From Sphingomonadales bacterium (GTDB taxonomy: Bacteria; Pseudomonadota; Alphaproteobacteria; Sphingomonadales; Sphingomonadaceae), in assembly GCA_013297725.1 (NCBI GenBank), contig JAAFIB010000009.1, forward strand, positions 1 to 62,190: DNA of 62,190 nucleotides, read 5' to 3'. The notes under the pieces were generated by a model. It ran no database searches, had not been told where the DNA came from, and saw only the letters and a list, made by a program, of their open reading frames with translations. The stretch's first letter is position 1. Each line of letters starts with the position of its first letter. Positions 54,153 through 61,401 of the stretch are shown here, piece after piece. Both the position numbers and the translations under genes were made by a program.

Positions 54153-54527
54153 TCAATCCTTAGCGATATTGATCTTTTTCTTTTGGTTGCAGGTCGAAAG
54201 ATCGGCGGCATCCAAAACGCGGTCGCCGGCTTTAAAGCTTAGCACTTCGCCAAATTCCTTAGCCACGCTGACGCAAACATTGCGCGGTGCGGAGCCAACC
54301 ACTGGCGCGCGGCAGCTGGTGCCTTCGCATTTGAACATCACGCCGCGGATGATTGCTTGTTTTTCAACAGCAGGCTGCGCCAGTTCAACGGTGTAATAGC
54401 GAGCGGCAGCGGCCTGAACCGGTGCAGCAGGGATTGCCATTACGCCAGCGGTTACGGCAAGCGCGCCTGCGAATGCGCCGAAGCGCGAGAAAGCCAGATT
54501 TTTCGAGAAAGACGGGGAGAGGGTCAT
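54153..54527 (-). CDS. CC_3452-family secreted protein
   Basis: 124 residues; signal peptide with FAGALAVTAGVMAIPAAPVQA. Mature part RYYTVELAQPA ... RGVMFKCEGTSCRAPVVGS ... VCVSVAKEFGEVLSFKAGDR ... LSTCN matches the CC_3452 family common in sphingomonads, with paired cysteines likely in disulfides. Function unknown. Start at 54527 has AAGGAA eight bases upstream; a longer frame to 54605 lacks support. Confidence 0.82.
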   Translation of the reverse strand: MTLSPSFSKNLAFSRFGAFAGALAVTAGVMAIPAAPVQAAAARYYTVELAQPAVEKQAIIRGVMFKCEGTSCRAPVVGSAPRNVCVSVAKEFGEVLSFKAGDRVLDAADLSTCNQKKKINIAKD

Positions 54528-54630
54528 TTCACATTCCTTATAAAGTTTAGCCAGACGGGTTCCTACCAGTCCTTTTTGGACCTTTTGTGGCGGGCGATCC
54601 GGCAACCGAATTTTTCAGTTGCGAATCACT

Positions 54631-54660
54631 ACCTATTCAAATAGGTTTTAAGTTGCAACT
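54631..54660. promoter_or_regulatory. Two adjacent palindromes between CC_3452-family and hxlR-type genes
   Basis: ACCTATTCAAATAGGT (54631-54646, 7-bp arms, CA centre) and AGTTGCAACT (54651-54660, perfect). A further CAGTTGC occurs at 54616-54622. Placed in the divergent promoter region; likely binding sites, possibly for the HxlR regulator. Confidence 0.5.
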
Positions 54661-54715
54661 AAAAACTGAATTTCATCTGGTTTTTTTTGGAAAGGCATAT
54701 AGGACAGTAATCGAG

Positions 54716-55225
54716 ATGGGGAAATTACGGGAACCTTTGGCGGAAATCGCCCAATGCGGCCTTACAGGTGCGCTAGAAGTGATTGGCGAGCGCTGGTCAT
54801 TTATGATTGTCCGCGCGGCATTTAATGGCGTGCGCCATTTTGAAGAGTTCCTGACCGAGATTGGTATTGCGCGCAATATCCTTGCCAACCGGCTTACACG
54901 ATTGACCGAGAGCGGTATTTTGCATCGCACGCCTTGCCCCGATGACCGGCGCAAAGTCGAATACAGGTTAACGGCAAAGGGACTGGATTTCCTTCCCGCG
55001 ATGATTGCTATGCGGCAATGGGGCGAACGTTGGGAGACCGGCGTGCCAACCAACCCGGTGCTCGCAGATCAACGCGATCGTAAACCGATCTTGCCCGTTA
55101 CATTGCGCGGTCATGATGATCGCATCCTGACGCACATGGATTTGTGCTGGATTGACGAGTCGGAAGCGGCGCTTGCCAGTAGGTCGGATGACAACGCGGT
55201 GGTGCGGAAAATCGGTTCTGCTTAA
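54716..55225 (+). CDS. HxlR-family transcriptional regulator
   Basis: 169-residue winged-helix regulator: CGLTGALEVIGERWSFMIVRAAFNGVRHFEEFLTEIGIARNILANRL, LTESGILHRTPCPDDRRKVEYRLTAKG. A conserved Cys near residue 13 is in the position used for sensing by some HxlR/DUF24 proteins. Start at 54716 (MGKLREPLAEIAQCG); the frame extends upstream over the palindromes. Divergent from the CC_3452-family gene, which may be a target. Confidence 0.9.
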   Translation: MGKLREPLAEIAQCGLTGALEVIGERWSFMIVRAAFNGVRHFEEFLTEIGIARNILANRLTRLTESGILHRTPCPDDRRKVEYRLTAKGLDFLPAMIAMRQWGERWETGVPTNPVLADQRDRKPILPVTLRGHDDRILTHMDLCWIDESEAALASRSDDNAVVRKIGSA

Positions 55226-55448
55226 CGCGATAGTCGCTCTTTTCATCGCGATGCAATGCAACATTGTAATTTTGTTGCGAATCTGTTATAAACTCGTCGT
55301 TAAGGGCATACTGCCCCTCTGTAACTCCGATTGGAGCTTGGATAGATTCAATGCGGGACTAGGCGCGCTGGCCAATAAATCGGAAAACGATTGCCAAAAA
55401 CTGGCACTCCAGAGCAGCCGTTAAAAATAATCAGAAAGGGTCAAAGTT

Positions 55449-55976
55449 ATGACGTCCACCGCGGTGTCGTTTGAAGTCGGCGATTATGTTGTTTACCCAA
55501 AGCACGGTGTAGGCCGCGTGATTGAGCTGCAAAATTCGGAAATCGCAGGCATGCAGTTGGAACTGTACGTTCTGCGCTTTGAAAAAGAGAAAATGACGCT
55601 TCGCGTGCCCTTTAACAAGGCCGAAGGTGTTGGCATGCGTAAGCTATCGTCAGACAAAACGCTGAAAGAAGCGATGCACACGCTGACCGGAAAGCCCAAA
55701 GTGAAGCGCACCATGTGGTCGCGCCGTGCGCAGGAATATGAAGCGAAGATCAATTCTGGCGACCTTGTGTCGATCGCCGAAGTGACTCGCGACCTGTTCC
55801 GTCCGGAAGATCAGCCGGAGCAAAGCTATTCGGAACGTCAAATCTTTGAAGCTGCATCAAGCCGCCTTGCGCGCGAGCTTGCCGCAATGGAAAAGACTGA
55901 CGAGAAAGCAGCGCTTGGCAAGATCCTCGACATCTTGAAAGTCGAGGCTCCGCAATATTACGAAAAAGCCGAATAA
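55449..55976 (+). CDS. carD: CarD-family RNA polymerase-binding regulator
   Basis: 175 residues: N-terminal RNAP-interaction domain FEVGDYVVYPKHGVGRVIELQ and a C-terminal helical DNA-binding domain (MWSRRAQEYEAKINSGD...). CarD stabilises open promoter complexes, notably at rRNA promoters. The AGAAAGGG site precedes the ATG. A clear rho-independent terminator follows (56001-56027). The 223 bases upstream contain TTGTTGCGA...TATAAA, a possible promoter. Confidence 0.95.
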   Translation: MTSTAVSFEVGDYVVYPKHGVGRVIELQNSEIAGMQLELYVLRFEKEKMTLRVPFNKAEGVGMRKLSSDKTLKEAMHTLTGKPKVKRTMWSRRAQEYEAKINSGDLVSIAEVTRDLFRPEDQPEQSYSERQIFEAASSRLARELAAMEKTDEKAALGKILDILKVEAPQYYEKAE

Positions 55977-56000
55977 CTCCGGTTAAAATCGAACATGAGA

Positions 56001-56027
56001 GGGCGCCGTAACTGGCGCCCTTTTTTT
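56001..56027 (+). terminator. Rho-independent terminator after carD
   Basis: GGGCGCC (56001-56007), loop GTAACT, GGCGCCC (56014-56020), then seven T residues. Textbook intrinsic terminator 24 bases after the carD stop. Confidence 0.95.
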
Positions 56028-56086
56028 GTGCTTGTGACGTGCGTTCTCTTGCTGTATTAGTGACGTAATACACACAGGAGGATTTC

Positions 56087-56833
56087 ATGCGCCATTCGTT
56101 TTTACTCGCAGCGATCATTGCCACCGTTCCGCTTTCAGCCTGTGGCTATTCGGTCTTTGACGCAGCCGAAGACATACAAAGCGGCGGTTTTGAAGGCGGC
56201 AAAGCGATCACCACTGCGGCGCAATCCACCGATGCTTACACCGAAGTTGAGGCGATGGGGCCAGACACTGTTGTTCTGGTAACTGGCGATACATTCTCGA
56301 TCAAAGCAGAGGGCAATGCCGAGGCGATTAAGACTCTGCGCTATAAAATTGATGGCTCAGCGATCCAGATCGGCCGGACCAAAGGCAAATGGTATGGCGA
56401 AAGTGCAAAGGGCGTAACGATTACGATCACCGCGCCGAAGGTTTCTGCAGTATCGCTGGCGGGTTCAGGCGATTTCAAAGGTGACAAGCTATCTGGCGAT
56501 AAAGTTGTCATCGACCTTGCAGGGTCCGGCAATGTCGATGTCGCAGCCGTCACCGCCCCGGCTGTCGAGGGCAATGTTGCTGGATCTGGCAATATCAAAG
56601 CCAGTGGCACAGCCGCAAAAGCGGAATGGTCGATTGCCGGATCGGGCAATGTCGATGCGGCCGCAATCACCAGCGATGACGTTGAAGTCTCCGTTGCCGG
56701 CTCAGGCGATGTGCTTGTGAATGCTACCAAAACTGCAGATGCCAGTATCGCTGGAAGCGGTGATGTCACGGTCACAGGCGGTGCCAAGTGCACCAAATCA
56801 GTTATCGGGTCGGGCAAAGTCACTTGCAGCTAA
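56087..56833 (+). CDS. GIN-domain (DUF2807) lipoprotein
   Basis: 248 residues, signal with lipobox LSAC. The mature part is a repetitive right-handed beta-helix-like GIN domain: recurring AGSGN/D (for example SLAGSGDFKG, DLAGSGNVDV, SIAGSGNVDA, SVAGSGDV), ending in GGAKCTKSVIGSGKVTC with two cysteines. ACAGGAGG precedes the ATG. Predicted outer-membrane or periplasmic surface protein; function unknown. Followed by a second GIN-domain gene. Confidence 0.88.
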   Translation: MRHSFLLAAIIATVPLSACGYSVFDAAEDIQSGGFEGGKAITTAAQSTDAYTEVEAMGPDTVVLVTGDTFSIKAEGNAEAIKTLRYKIDGSAIQIGRTKGKWYGESAKGVTITITAPKVSAVSLAGSGDFKGDKLSGDKVVIDLAGSGNVDVAAVTAPAVEGNVAGSGNIKASGTAAKAEWSIAGSGNVDAAAITSDDVEVSVAGSGDVLVNATKTADASIAGSGDVTVTGGAKCTKSVIGSGKVTCS

Positions 56834-56918
56834 ATCCGCTTGTCGTTTGACGACTGCACCGACAACCGTCATAACCCCTAAATACACCGCAATTGCGGAA
56901 AAATAGGGGATTTGGTTA

Positions 56919-57620
56919 ATGGCGTTCCGGTTGATTATAGCGACTTTTGCGCTGTTCGCAGCGGCATCGGTATCGGCCGCAGACGAGCGTTTCACCGTTG
57001 GAAGCTTTGACGAACTTGTCGTTGAGGGCGACATCATCGTCAATCTGGAAACGGGCAAAGCGCCATCGGCCAAAGCGCAAGGGCCACGAGAAAAACTCGG
57101 CGCGCTGCGGATAGAACAGCAGGGCAGAGTCGTGCGGATCCGAAGCGTTGCCCTGCAAAGCGGAAAGGCCGACAAAGGGCCGGTGACAATCGCAGTTACT
57201 GGCCGGGACATAAAGCGCATTGCACTTATTGGTTCCGGCAAAATCACGGCCAATGCCTTGAATGTTGATACAACGCGGATTGAATTACGCGGGTCGGGAA
57301 GCATTGATGTGGCTAGTCTTAAAGCCTTTAAGCTTGTTACAATTATTGCAGGCAATGGCCGTTTGAACATTACCAAAGGTGACGTGGTGAACACCGAGCT
57401 TGCCATTGATGGCAGCGCAAGTTTTGGTTCCTCTGGGCTAGTGACGCAAAACCTTAAACTGGTGCACAATGGCCCTGCATCGACACTGATCACGGTCACG
57501 ACCACTGCAGAGATCAATAACACCGGCGCGGGCAGCATTACTATCGAAGGCAGCGCCACCTGTCTGGTTCGCAAAGCGGGCAGCGCTACGATCAACTGTA
57601 AAAAAGAGCAGAAGAAATGA
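56919..57620 (+). CDS. second GIN-domain (DUF2807) secreted protein
   Basis: 233 residues; signal MAFRLIIATFALFAAASVSA, no lipobox. Same GIN layout as the preceding gene: FTVGSFDELVVEGDIIVNLETGK, IALIGSGKITAN, ELRGSGSIDVASL, NTGAGSITIEGSATCLVRKAGSATINC, with the same terminal pair of cysteines. It is a diverged paralogue (lipid anchor lost or gained). The TGA overlaps the DUF192 gene ATG (ATGA). Confidence 0.88.
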   Translation: MAFRLIIATFALFAAASVSAADERFTVGSFDELVVEGDIIVNLETGKAPSAKAQGPREKLGALRIEQQGRVVRIRSVALQSGKADKGPVTIAVTGRDIKRIALIGSGKITANALNVDTTRIELRGSGSIDVASLKAFKLVTIIAGNGRLNITKGDVVNTELAIDGSASFGSSGLVTQNLKLVHNGPASTLITVTTTAEINNTGAGSITIEGSATCLVRKAGSATINCKKEQKK

Positions 57621-58117
57621 AACGCACAGCCCATCTTTTTGCCATCCTTGCTCTTATAGGGCTGTCGTCTTGCGCGTCGGCATCGGGCAGTGGATCTGAT
57701 GCAGCTGGTTGTGCTGCAGGTGCTGAGCAAGAAGTTAGCGCTGCGGATCTTAAACAGGTTCAGCTTTGCATCCGCAGCAAAGCCAAGACGCATAGTTTCA
57801 TCGTGGAAATCGCAGAAACGTCGCAACAACAGGCAAAGGGCATGATGTTCCGTACCGAACTGGCGGATAATCGCGGCATGCTGTTCCCGTTTGTTGAGGT
57901 CCGTATGGCCAGTTTCTGGATGAAAAATACCGTCATCCCGCTCGATATCATTTTTGTACGTGCGGACGGCGTGATCGAGAATATCGCTGAAAACACTGTG
58001 CCCTATTCGACCATTCCGGTTGAATCGACCGCGCCTGTAACAGCTGTGCTTGAACTGCGTGGTGGTTTGACTGCGGAAATGGGGATCGCAGCGGGCGACA
58101 AAGTTGAATGGAAATAG
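57617..58117 (+). CDS. DUF192 lipoprotein
   Basis: 166 residues with lipobox LSSC. DUF192 domain: FIVEIAETSQQQAKGMMFRTELADNRGMLFPF, FWMKNTVIPLDIIFV, and a terminal VLELRGGLTAEMGIAAGDKV. Small exported protein of unknown function. Overlaps the GIN gene by four bases and is followed 59 bases later by the NDUFA12 gene. Confidence 0.9.
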   Translation: MKRTAHLFAILALIGLSSCASASGSGSDAAGCAAGAEQEVSAADLKQVQLCIRSKAKTHSFIVEIAETSQQQAKGMMFRTELADNRGMLFPFVEVRMASFWMKNTVIPLDIIFVRADGVIENIAENTVPYSTIPVESTAPVTAVLELRGGLTAEMGIAAGDKVEWK

Positions 58118-58176
58118 CCGCGTGATTGCCGCCTTTTTCATTGCACCCTACTGCACTTGGCTCTAATCGCCTCGAT

Positions 58177-58578
58177 ATGGGTCTGTTAGGCAAAATTTTT
58201 ACGTGGTGGGACGGTGCGACCATCGGCACAATGCTGTACAGCAGCCGTAAAGGCGAGCTTGTCGGCGAGGACAATCTGGGCAACCGGTATTACCAATCGC
58301 GCGCAGATAAATCCGGCACAGCGCAGCGTCGCTGGGTGATGTACAACGGATCAAACGATGCTGCCCGTGTGTCCCCCGATTGGCACGGTTGGCTGCATAA
58401 TACTTTTGATGGCCATCCCGACAGCTATTTGCCACCTGCTCGCGTGTGGGAGCTGGAAAGTCCCGGCAACCCGACCGGTTCGGATGCGGCCTATCGCCCT
58501 GCTGGTGCGATTGAGAAGGGCGGTGTGCGCGCAAAGGTGACAGGTGATTATCAGGCGTGGAGCCCGGACGCTGCATGA
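58177..58578 (+). CDS. complex I NDUFA12-family subunit
   Basis: 133-residue accessory subunit of NADH:quinone oxidoreductase found in alphaproteobacteria and mitochondria. Motifs FTWWDGATIGTMLYSSRKG, VGEDNLGNRYYQ, RRWVMYNG, VSPDWHGWLHNT and a C-terminal YQAWSPD. Start at 58177 (MGLLGKIF) is preferred to the longer frame. TGA overlaps the DUF2155 gene ATG (ATGA). Confidence 0.93.
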   Translation: MGLLGKIFTWWDGATIGTMLYSSRKGELVGEDNLGNRYYQSRADKSGTAQRRWVMYNGSNDAARVSPDWHGWLHNTFDGHPDSYLPPARVWELESPGNPTGSDAAYRPAGAIEKGGVRAKVTGDYQAWSPDAA

Positions 58579-59243
58579 AACGCGCTGGTTTGATCTGCTT
58601 GGCCGGGGCCATATTGGCACTGTCTGCCTGTGATCAACTGAACACGCCGTCGGCAGAGAAAACCGCGCAATCCAAAAAAGAGAAATCGGCTGCTGCGGCT
58701 GCGAACATTCCAGCTGCTGTTGGCGAACAACTGGGCACACCAATGGCAGAGCGCATTGCTGTCGTCAGCCTGTTGAACAAACGCAATGGCCAAACCCGCG
58801 ATTTTGAAATCAAGCCCGGCGAATCGGTTCGTTTTGGCAAAGTCGTATTATTGGTGCGGGCTTGCGAACGCACTGCACCTTGGGAAACCTATGCCGACCA
58901 AGGCGCATTTGTCCGGGTAGCGGTGCGCGAACGCCCACCGGGAACCAATGACAGCGAACGCTGGCGCTGGGTTTTCTCGGGCTGGTTGTTTAAGGATAAT
59001 CCGGCACAGAATATCATGCAGCATCCGGTTTATGACGTCTGGGTCAAAGCCTGTAAGATGAGCTTCCCCGGCGAAGAGCCCACTCCGGGTGAACTTGCGC
59101 CCCCATCCGATGACGACAATAAGCCGTCCAACGCGCCCCAGTCGCCCGGTAAGCCAAAGGCAGATGCGGCACCTGCTCCCGCGCCTGAACCAGAGCCAGA
59201 TGAAGCCCCCGAGGGCGACGGCGAAGCGACGGTTGAGACTTGA
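58575..59243 (+). CDS. DUF2155 lipoprotein, 3' end overlapped by aat
   Basis: 222 residues, lipobox LSAC. DUF2155 core: ERIAVVSLLNKRNGQTRDFEIKPGESVRFGKVVLLVRACERTAPWE, WRWVFSGWLFKDNPAQNIMQHPVYDVWVKAC. After about residue 155 a Pro/Ala/Glu-rich tail (PAPAPEPEPDEAPEGDGE) follows. The tail lies wholly within the convergent aat reading frame (59030-59243). NDUFA12-DUF2155-aat is a known alphaproteobacterial order. Confidence 0.9.
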   Translation: MKRAGLICLAGAILALSACDQLNTPSAEKTAQSKKEKSAAAAANIPAAVGEQLGTPMAERIAVVSLLNKRNGQTRDFEIKPGESVRFGKVVLLVRACERTAPWETYADQGAFVRVAVRERPPGTNDSERWRWVFSGWLFKDNPAQNIMQHPVYDVWVKACKMSFPGEEPTPGELAPPSDDDNKPSNAPQSPGKPKADAAPAPAPEPEPDEAPEGDGEATVET

Positions 59244-59821
59244 GCAGCAACGCTTAGTGCTTGATTGAGTTGCTTAAGATACGCTGCTTGGGTGATTTCT
59301 ATAGCACCCAAAGACGCAAGATGGTCGGTCATGAACTGACAATCGAGTAATTCAAACCCGCCGACCTTCATCCTCGCGACTAGCCAAGCCAGTGCCACTT
59401 TTGATGCATCAGTCGCGCGCGAAAACATGCTTTCACCGAAAAAGGCACGCCCCATAGCAAGGCCATAAAGCCCGCCCACCAATTCGCCATCGCGCCAACA
59501 TTCCACGCTATGCGCCAGACCATTGGCATGAAGGTTGATAAACGCTTCTTCGATATCGCCATTGATCCATGTTTCGTCCCGGTCAGGGGCAACCGCTGCG
59601 CATGTGTCGATCACTTGCGCAAATGCGGTATCGGCGGTGACACGGAACCGGTCTTTTCGGATGGTTTTGGCTAGCGACTGCGACACGAGAAATTCCGATA
59701 GCGGTAATATCGCCCGCCGTTTCGGTTCAACCCAATAGGCGTTGGCGTCATCGCGCGTATCCGCCATCGGAAACACACCGTTCGCATAACCGCGCAGCAA
59801 CAGATTGATGTCGATCGGCAC
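59030..59821 (-). CDS. aat: leucyl/phenylalanyl-tRNA-protein transferase with read-through C-tail
   Basis: N-end rule enzyme that adds Leu/Phe to N-terminal Arg/Lys. Start GTG at 59821 (PIDINLLLRGYANGVFPMAD) has GGAG five bases upstream; the frame is open further upstream. Core motifs GYANGVFPMAD, VEPKRRAILP, TWINGDIEEAF, FFGESMFSR and DCQFMTDHLASLGA are present. The recognisable enzyme ends near NQALSVAAQ; the last 68 or so residues (Ser/Gly/Ala-rich) are antisense to the DUF2155 gene, suggesting a lost stop codon. Confidence 0.9.
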   Translation of the reverse strand: MPIDINLLLRGYANGVFPMADTRDDANAYWVEPKRRAILPLSEFLVSQSLAKTIRKDRFRVTADTAFAQVIDTCAAVAPDRDETWINGDIEEAFINLHANGLAHSVECWRDGELVGGLYGLAMGRAFFGESMFSRATDASKVALAWLVARMKVGGFELLDCQFMTDHLASLGAIEITQAAYLKQLNQALSVAAQVSTVASPSPSGASSGSGSGAGAGAASAFGLPGDWGALDGLLSSSDGGASSPGVGSSPGKLILQALTQTS

Positions 59822-59954
59822 GCGGTCTCCGTTTTGTTTTACCTTGGTTCCTAACTTCAATTGCACGATATCGGGTGTTGGGCTATAGCGCAGATAAGCC
59901 CCGGCACACGTCGCCGGGGTTATTTGTTTTCGCCGTTTGAGAATGGACACGCCC

Positions 59955-60734
59955 ATGACCCGCCGCCGCAAAGTTTATGAAGGCAAAGCCAAAATCCTTT
60001 ATGAAGGTCCAGAGCCGGGCACGCTGATTCAGTATTTTAAGGACGATGCGACCGCGTTTAACGCGCAGAAAAAGGGCACGATTGCTGGCAAAGGCGTGGT
60101 CAACAACCGCGTGTCCGAACACGTCTTTACCCGTCTGGCGCATATCGGCATTCCGACGCATTTCATCCGCCGCCTGAACATGCGTGAGCAATTGATCCGG
60201 CAAGTAGAAATCATCCCGATCGAAGTCATCGTCCGCAATGTGGCGGCTGGCACGTTGTCGAAACGTCTTGGCATCGAAGAAGGCACGCCATTGCCGCACA
60301 CTTTGCTTGAATATTGCTATAAGGATGATGCGCTTGGCGATCCGTTGGTGGGCGAAGAGCATATTGCCTGCTTTGGTTGGGCGACGCAGGAGGAAATGCA
60401 GGACATTTCATCGATGGCGATCCGCATCAATGATTTCATGTGCGGCATGTTCGCCGCAATTGGCATCCGCCTGATCGATTTCAAACTTGAGTTCGGCCGT
60501 TTGTTCGACGGTGATTTCAGCCGCGTCATTCTGGCTGACGAGATCAGCCCCGATGGCTGCCGCTTGTGGGATATCGAAACCGGTGAGAAACTGGACAAAG
60601 ACCGTTTCCGCCGCGATCTGGGCGGAGAAGCCGAGGCGTATCAAGAAGTCGCCCGCCGTCTTGGGCTGTTACCCGAAGAAGGCGAGGGTGCTGTGCTCGA
60701 TCTGGTCAGCCACAGGCTACGTAAAGGCAAATAA
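59955..60734 (+). CDS. purC: SAICAR synthetase
   Basis: Purine synthesis enzyme joining aspartate to CAIR. 259 residues: [76 protein letters not shown]. The ATG at 59955 is preferred (family start), with an upstream in-frame ATG at 59943. The final 22 bases (60713-60734, including the stop) recur exactly at 61330-61351. Confidence 0.97.
   Translation: MTRRRKVYEGKAKILYEGPEPGTLIQYFKDDATAFNAQKKGTIAGKGVVNNRVSEHVFTRLAHIGIPTHFIRRLNMREQLIRQVEIIPIEVIVRNVAAGTLSKRLGIEEGTPLPHTLLEYCYKDDALGDPLVGEEHIACFGWATQEEMQDISSMAIRINDFMCGMFAAIGIRLIDFKLEFGRLFDGDFSRVILADEISPDGCRLWDIETGEKLDKDRFRRDLGGEAEAYQEVARRLGLLPEEGEGAVLDLVSHRLRKGK
60713..60734 (+). repeat. 22-bp direct repeat at purC 3' end, left copy
   Basis: Starts CAGGCTACGTAAAGG and ends GCAAATAA, covering the last purC codons and stop. 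Identical to 61330-61351. Together they flank 595 bases holding one gene, like attachment-site or recombination repeats of a small insert. Confidence 0.9.
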
Positions 60735-60823
60735 ATCAAAACGCATCACAACAAAAAAAGAGTTTGCTAAAAAATTAGAGTTGTTCCACTTTTGCTATCA
60801 ATAGAAAATAGCTGGAGGGCAAC

Positions 60824-61321
60824 ATGTCGGATTCGGAAGCACCAAATAATACAACAAAAAAACGTGGCTGTGTATTTTGGGGTATTATTATAGTTGTTGT
60901 GTTAGTGATTTTGGCGGTTTTGTTCGGACCTAGTAAGGAAGAAATCGCGCAGCAAAAAGCCGATTCTGTGAAGCAGGAAGCATCGGATACGCAAGCTGAG
61001 CGAGCCAGTGCAATCAATGTCACTGCACGTGACTTGTCGCGTGAAATGAAGGCAAATGAAATTGCAGCTCTCAAGAAATACGATGGTCAGCTGATTGAGG
61101 TAAGCGGAACGATCAAATCAATAGACGCTGATTTCAGTGATGATCCAGTTCTACAACTTGATTCAGGTGAAATGTTTGAATTCGTTGCTGTGAACCTTGG
61201 AGGCGGGCAAACGGACTATGCGGCCAAGCTTCAAAAAGGTCAAAAAGTCGTCATGCTTTGTAAGACATTGCGTGAAGCAATCGGCTCCGTTCAACTTTCG
61301 GATTGCACACCCGCCGAGTGA
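60824..61321 (+). CDS. membrane-anchored OB-fold-like protein in a repeat-flanked insert
   Basis: 165 residues. N-terminal KKRGCVFWGIIIVVVLVILAVLF is a membrane anchor; a charged coiled stretch follows, then a domain beginning VTARDLSREMKANEIAALKKYDGQLIEVSGTIKSI that fits the tRNA_anti-like OB-fold family, often found in lipoproteins. TGGAGGG is well placed before the ATG. A/T-richer than neighbours and lies wholly between the 22-bp direct repeats, so it was probably acquired as a unit. Confidence 0.75.
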   Translation: MSDSEAPNNTTKKRGCVFWGIIIVVVLVILAVLFGPSKEEIAQQKADSVKQEASDTQAERASAINVTARDLSREMKANEIAALKKYDGQLIEVSGTIKSIDADFSDDPVLQLDSGEMFEFVAVNLGGGQTDYAAKLQKGQKVVMLCKTLREAIGSVQLSDCTPAE

Positions 61322-61329
61322 CAGCATTG

Positions 61330-61351
61330 CAGGCTACGTAAAGGCAAATAA
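61330..61351 (+). repeat. 22-bp direct repeat, right copy (displaced purC end)
   Basis: Exact copy of 60713-60734, no longer attached to a gene. Downstream flanking bases differ immediately (ATT versus ATC), placing the repeat limit at the purC stop codon. Confidence 0.9.
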
Positions 61352-61401
61352 TTTCGACGAGCGTTGTTTGAAAGCATACTCACATCAGGCATAAGTGGCT
61401 G

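Noticed and set aside
56798-58141. Long minus-strand open frame (447 codons) opposite the GIN and DUF192 genes
   Set aside because: It is antisense to three well-supported genes, has no recognisable domain and no ribosome site; it arises from GC-biased codon use.
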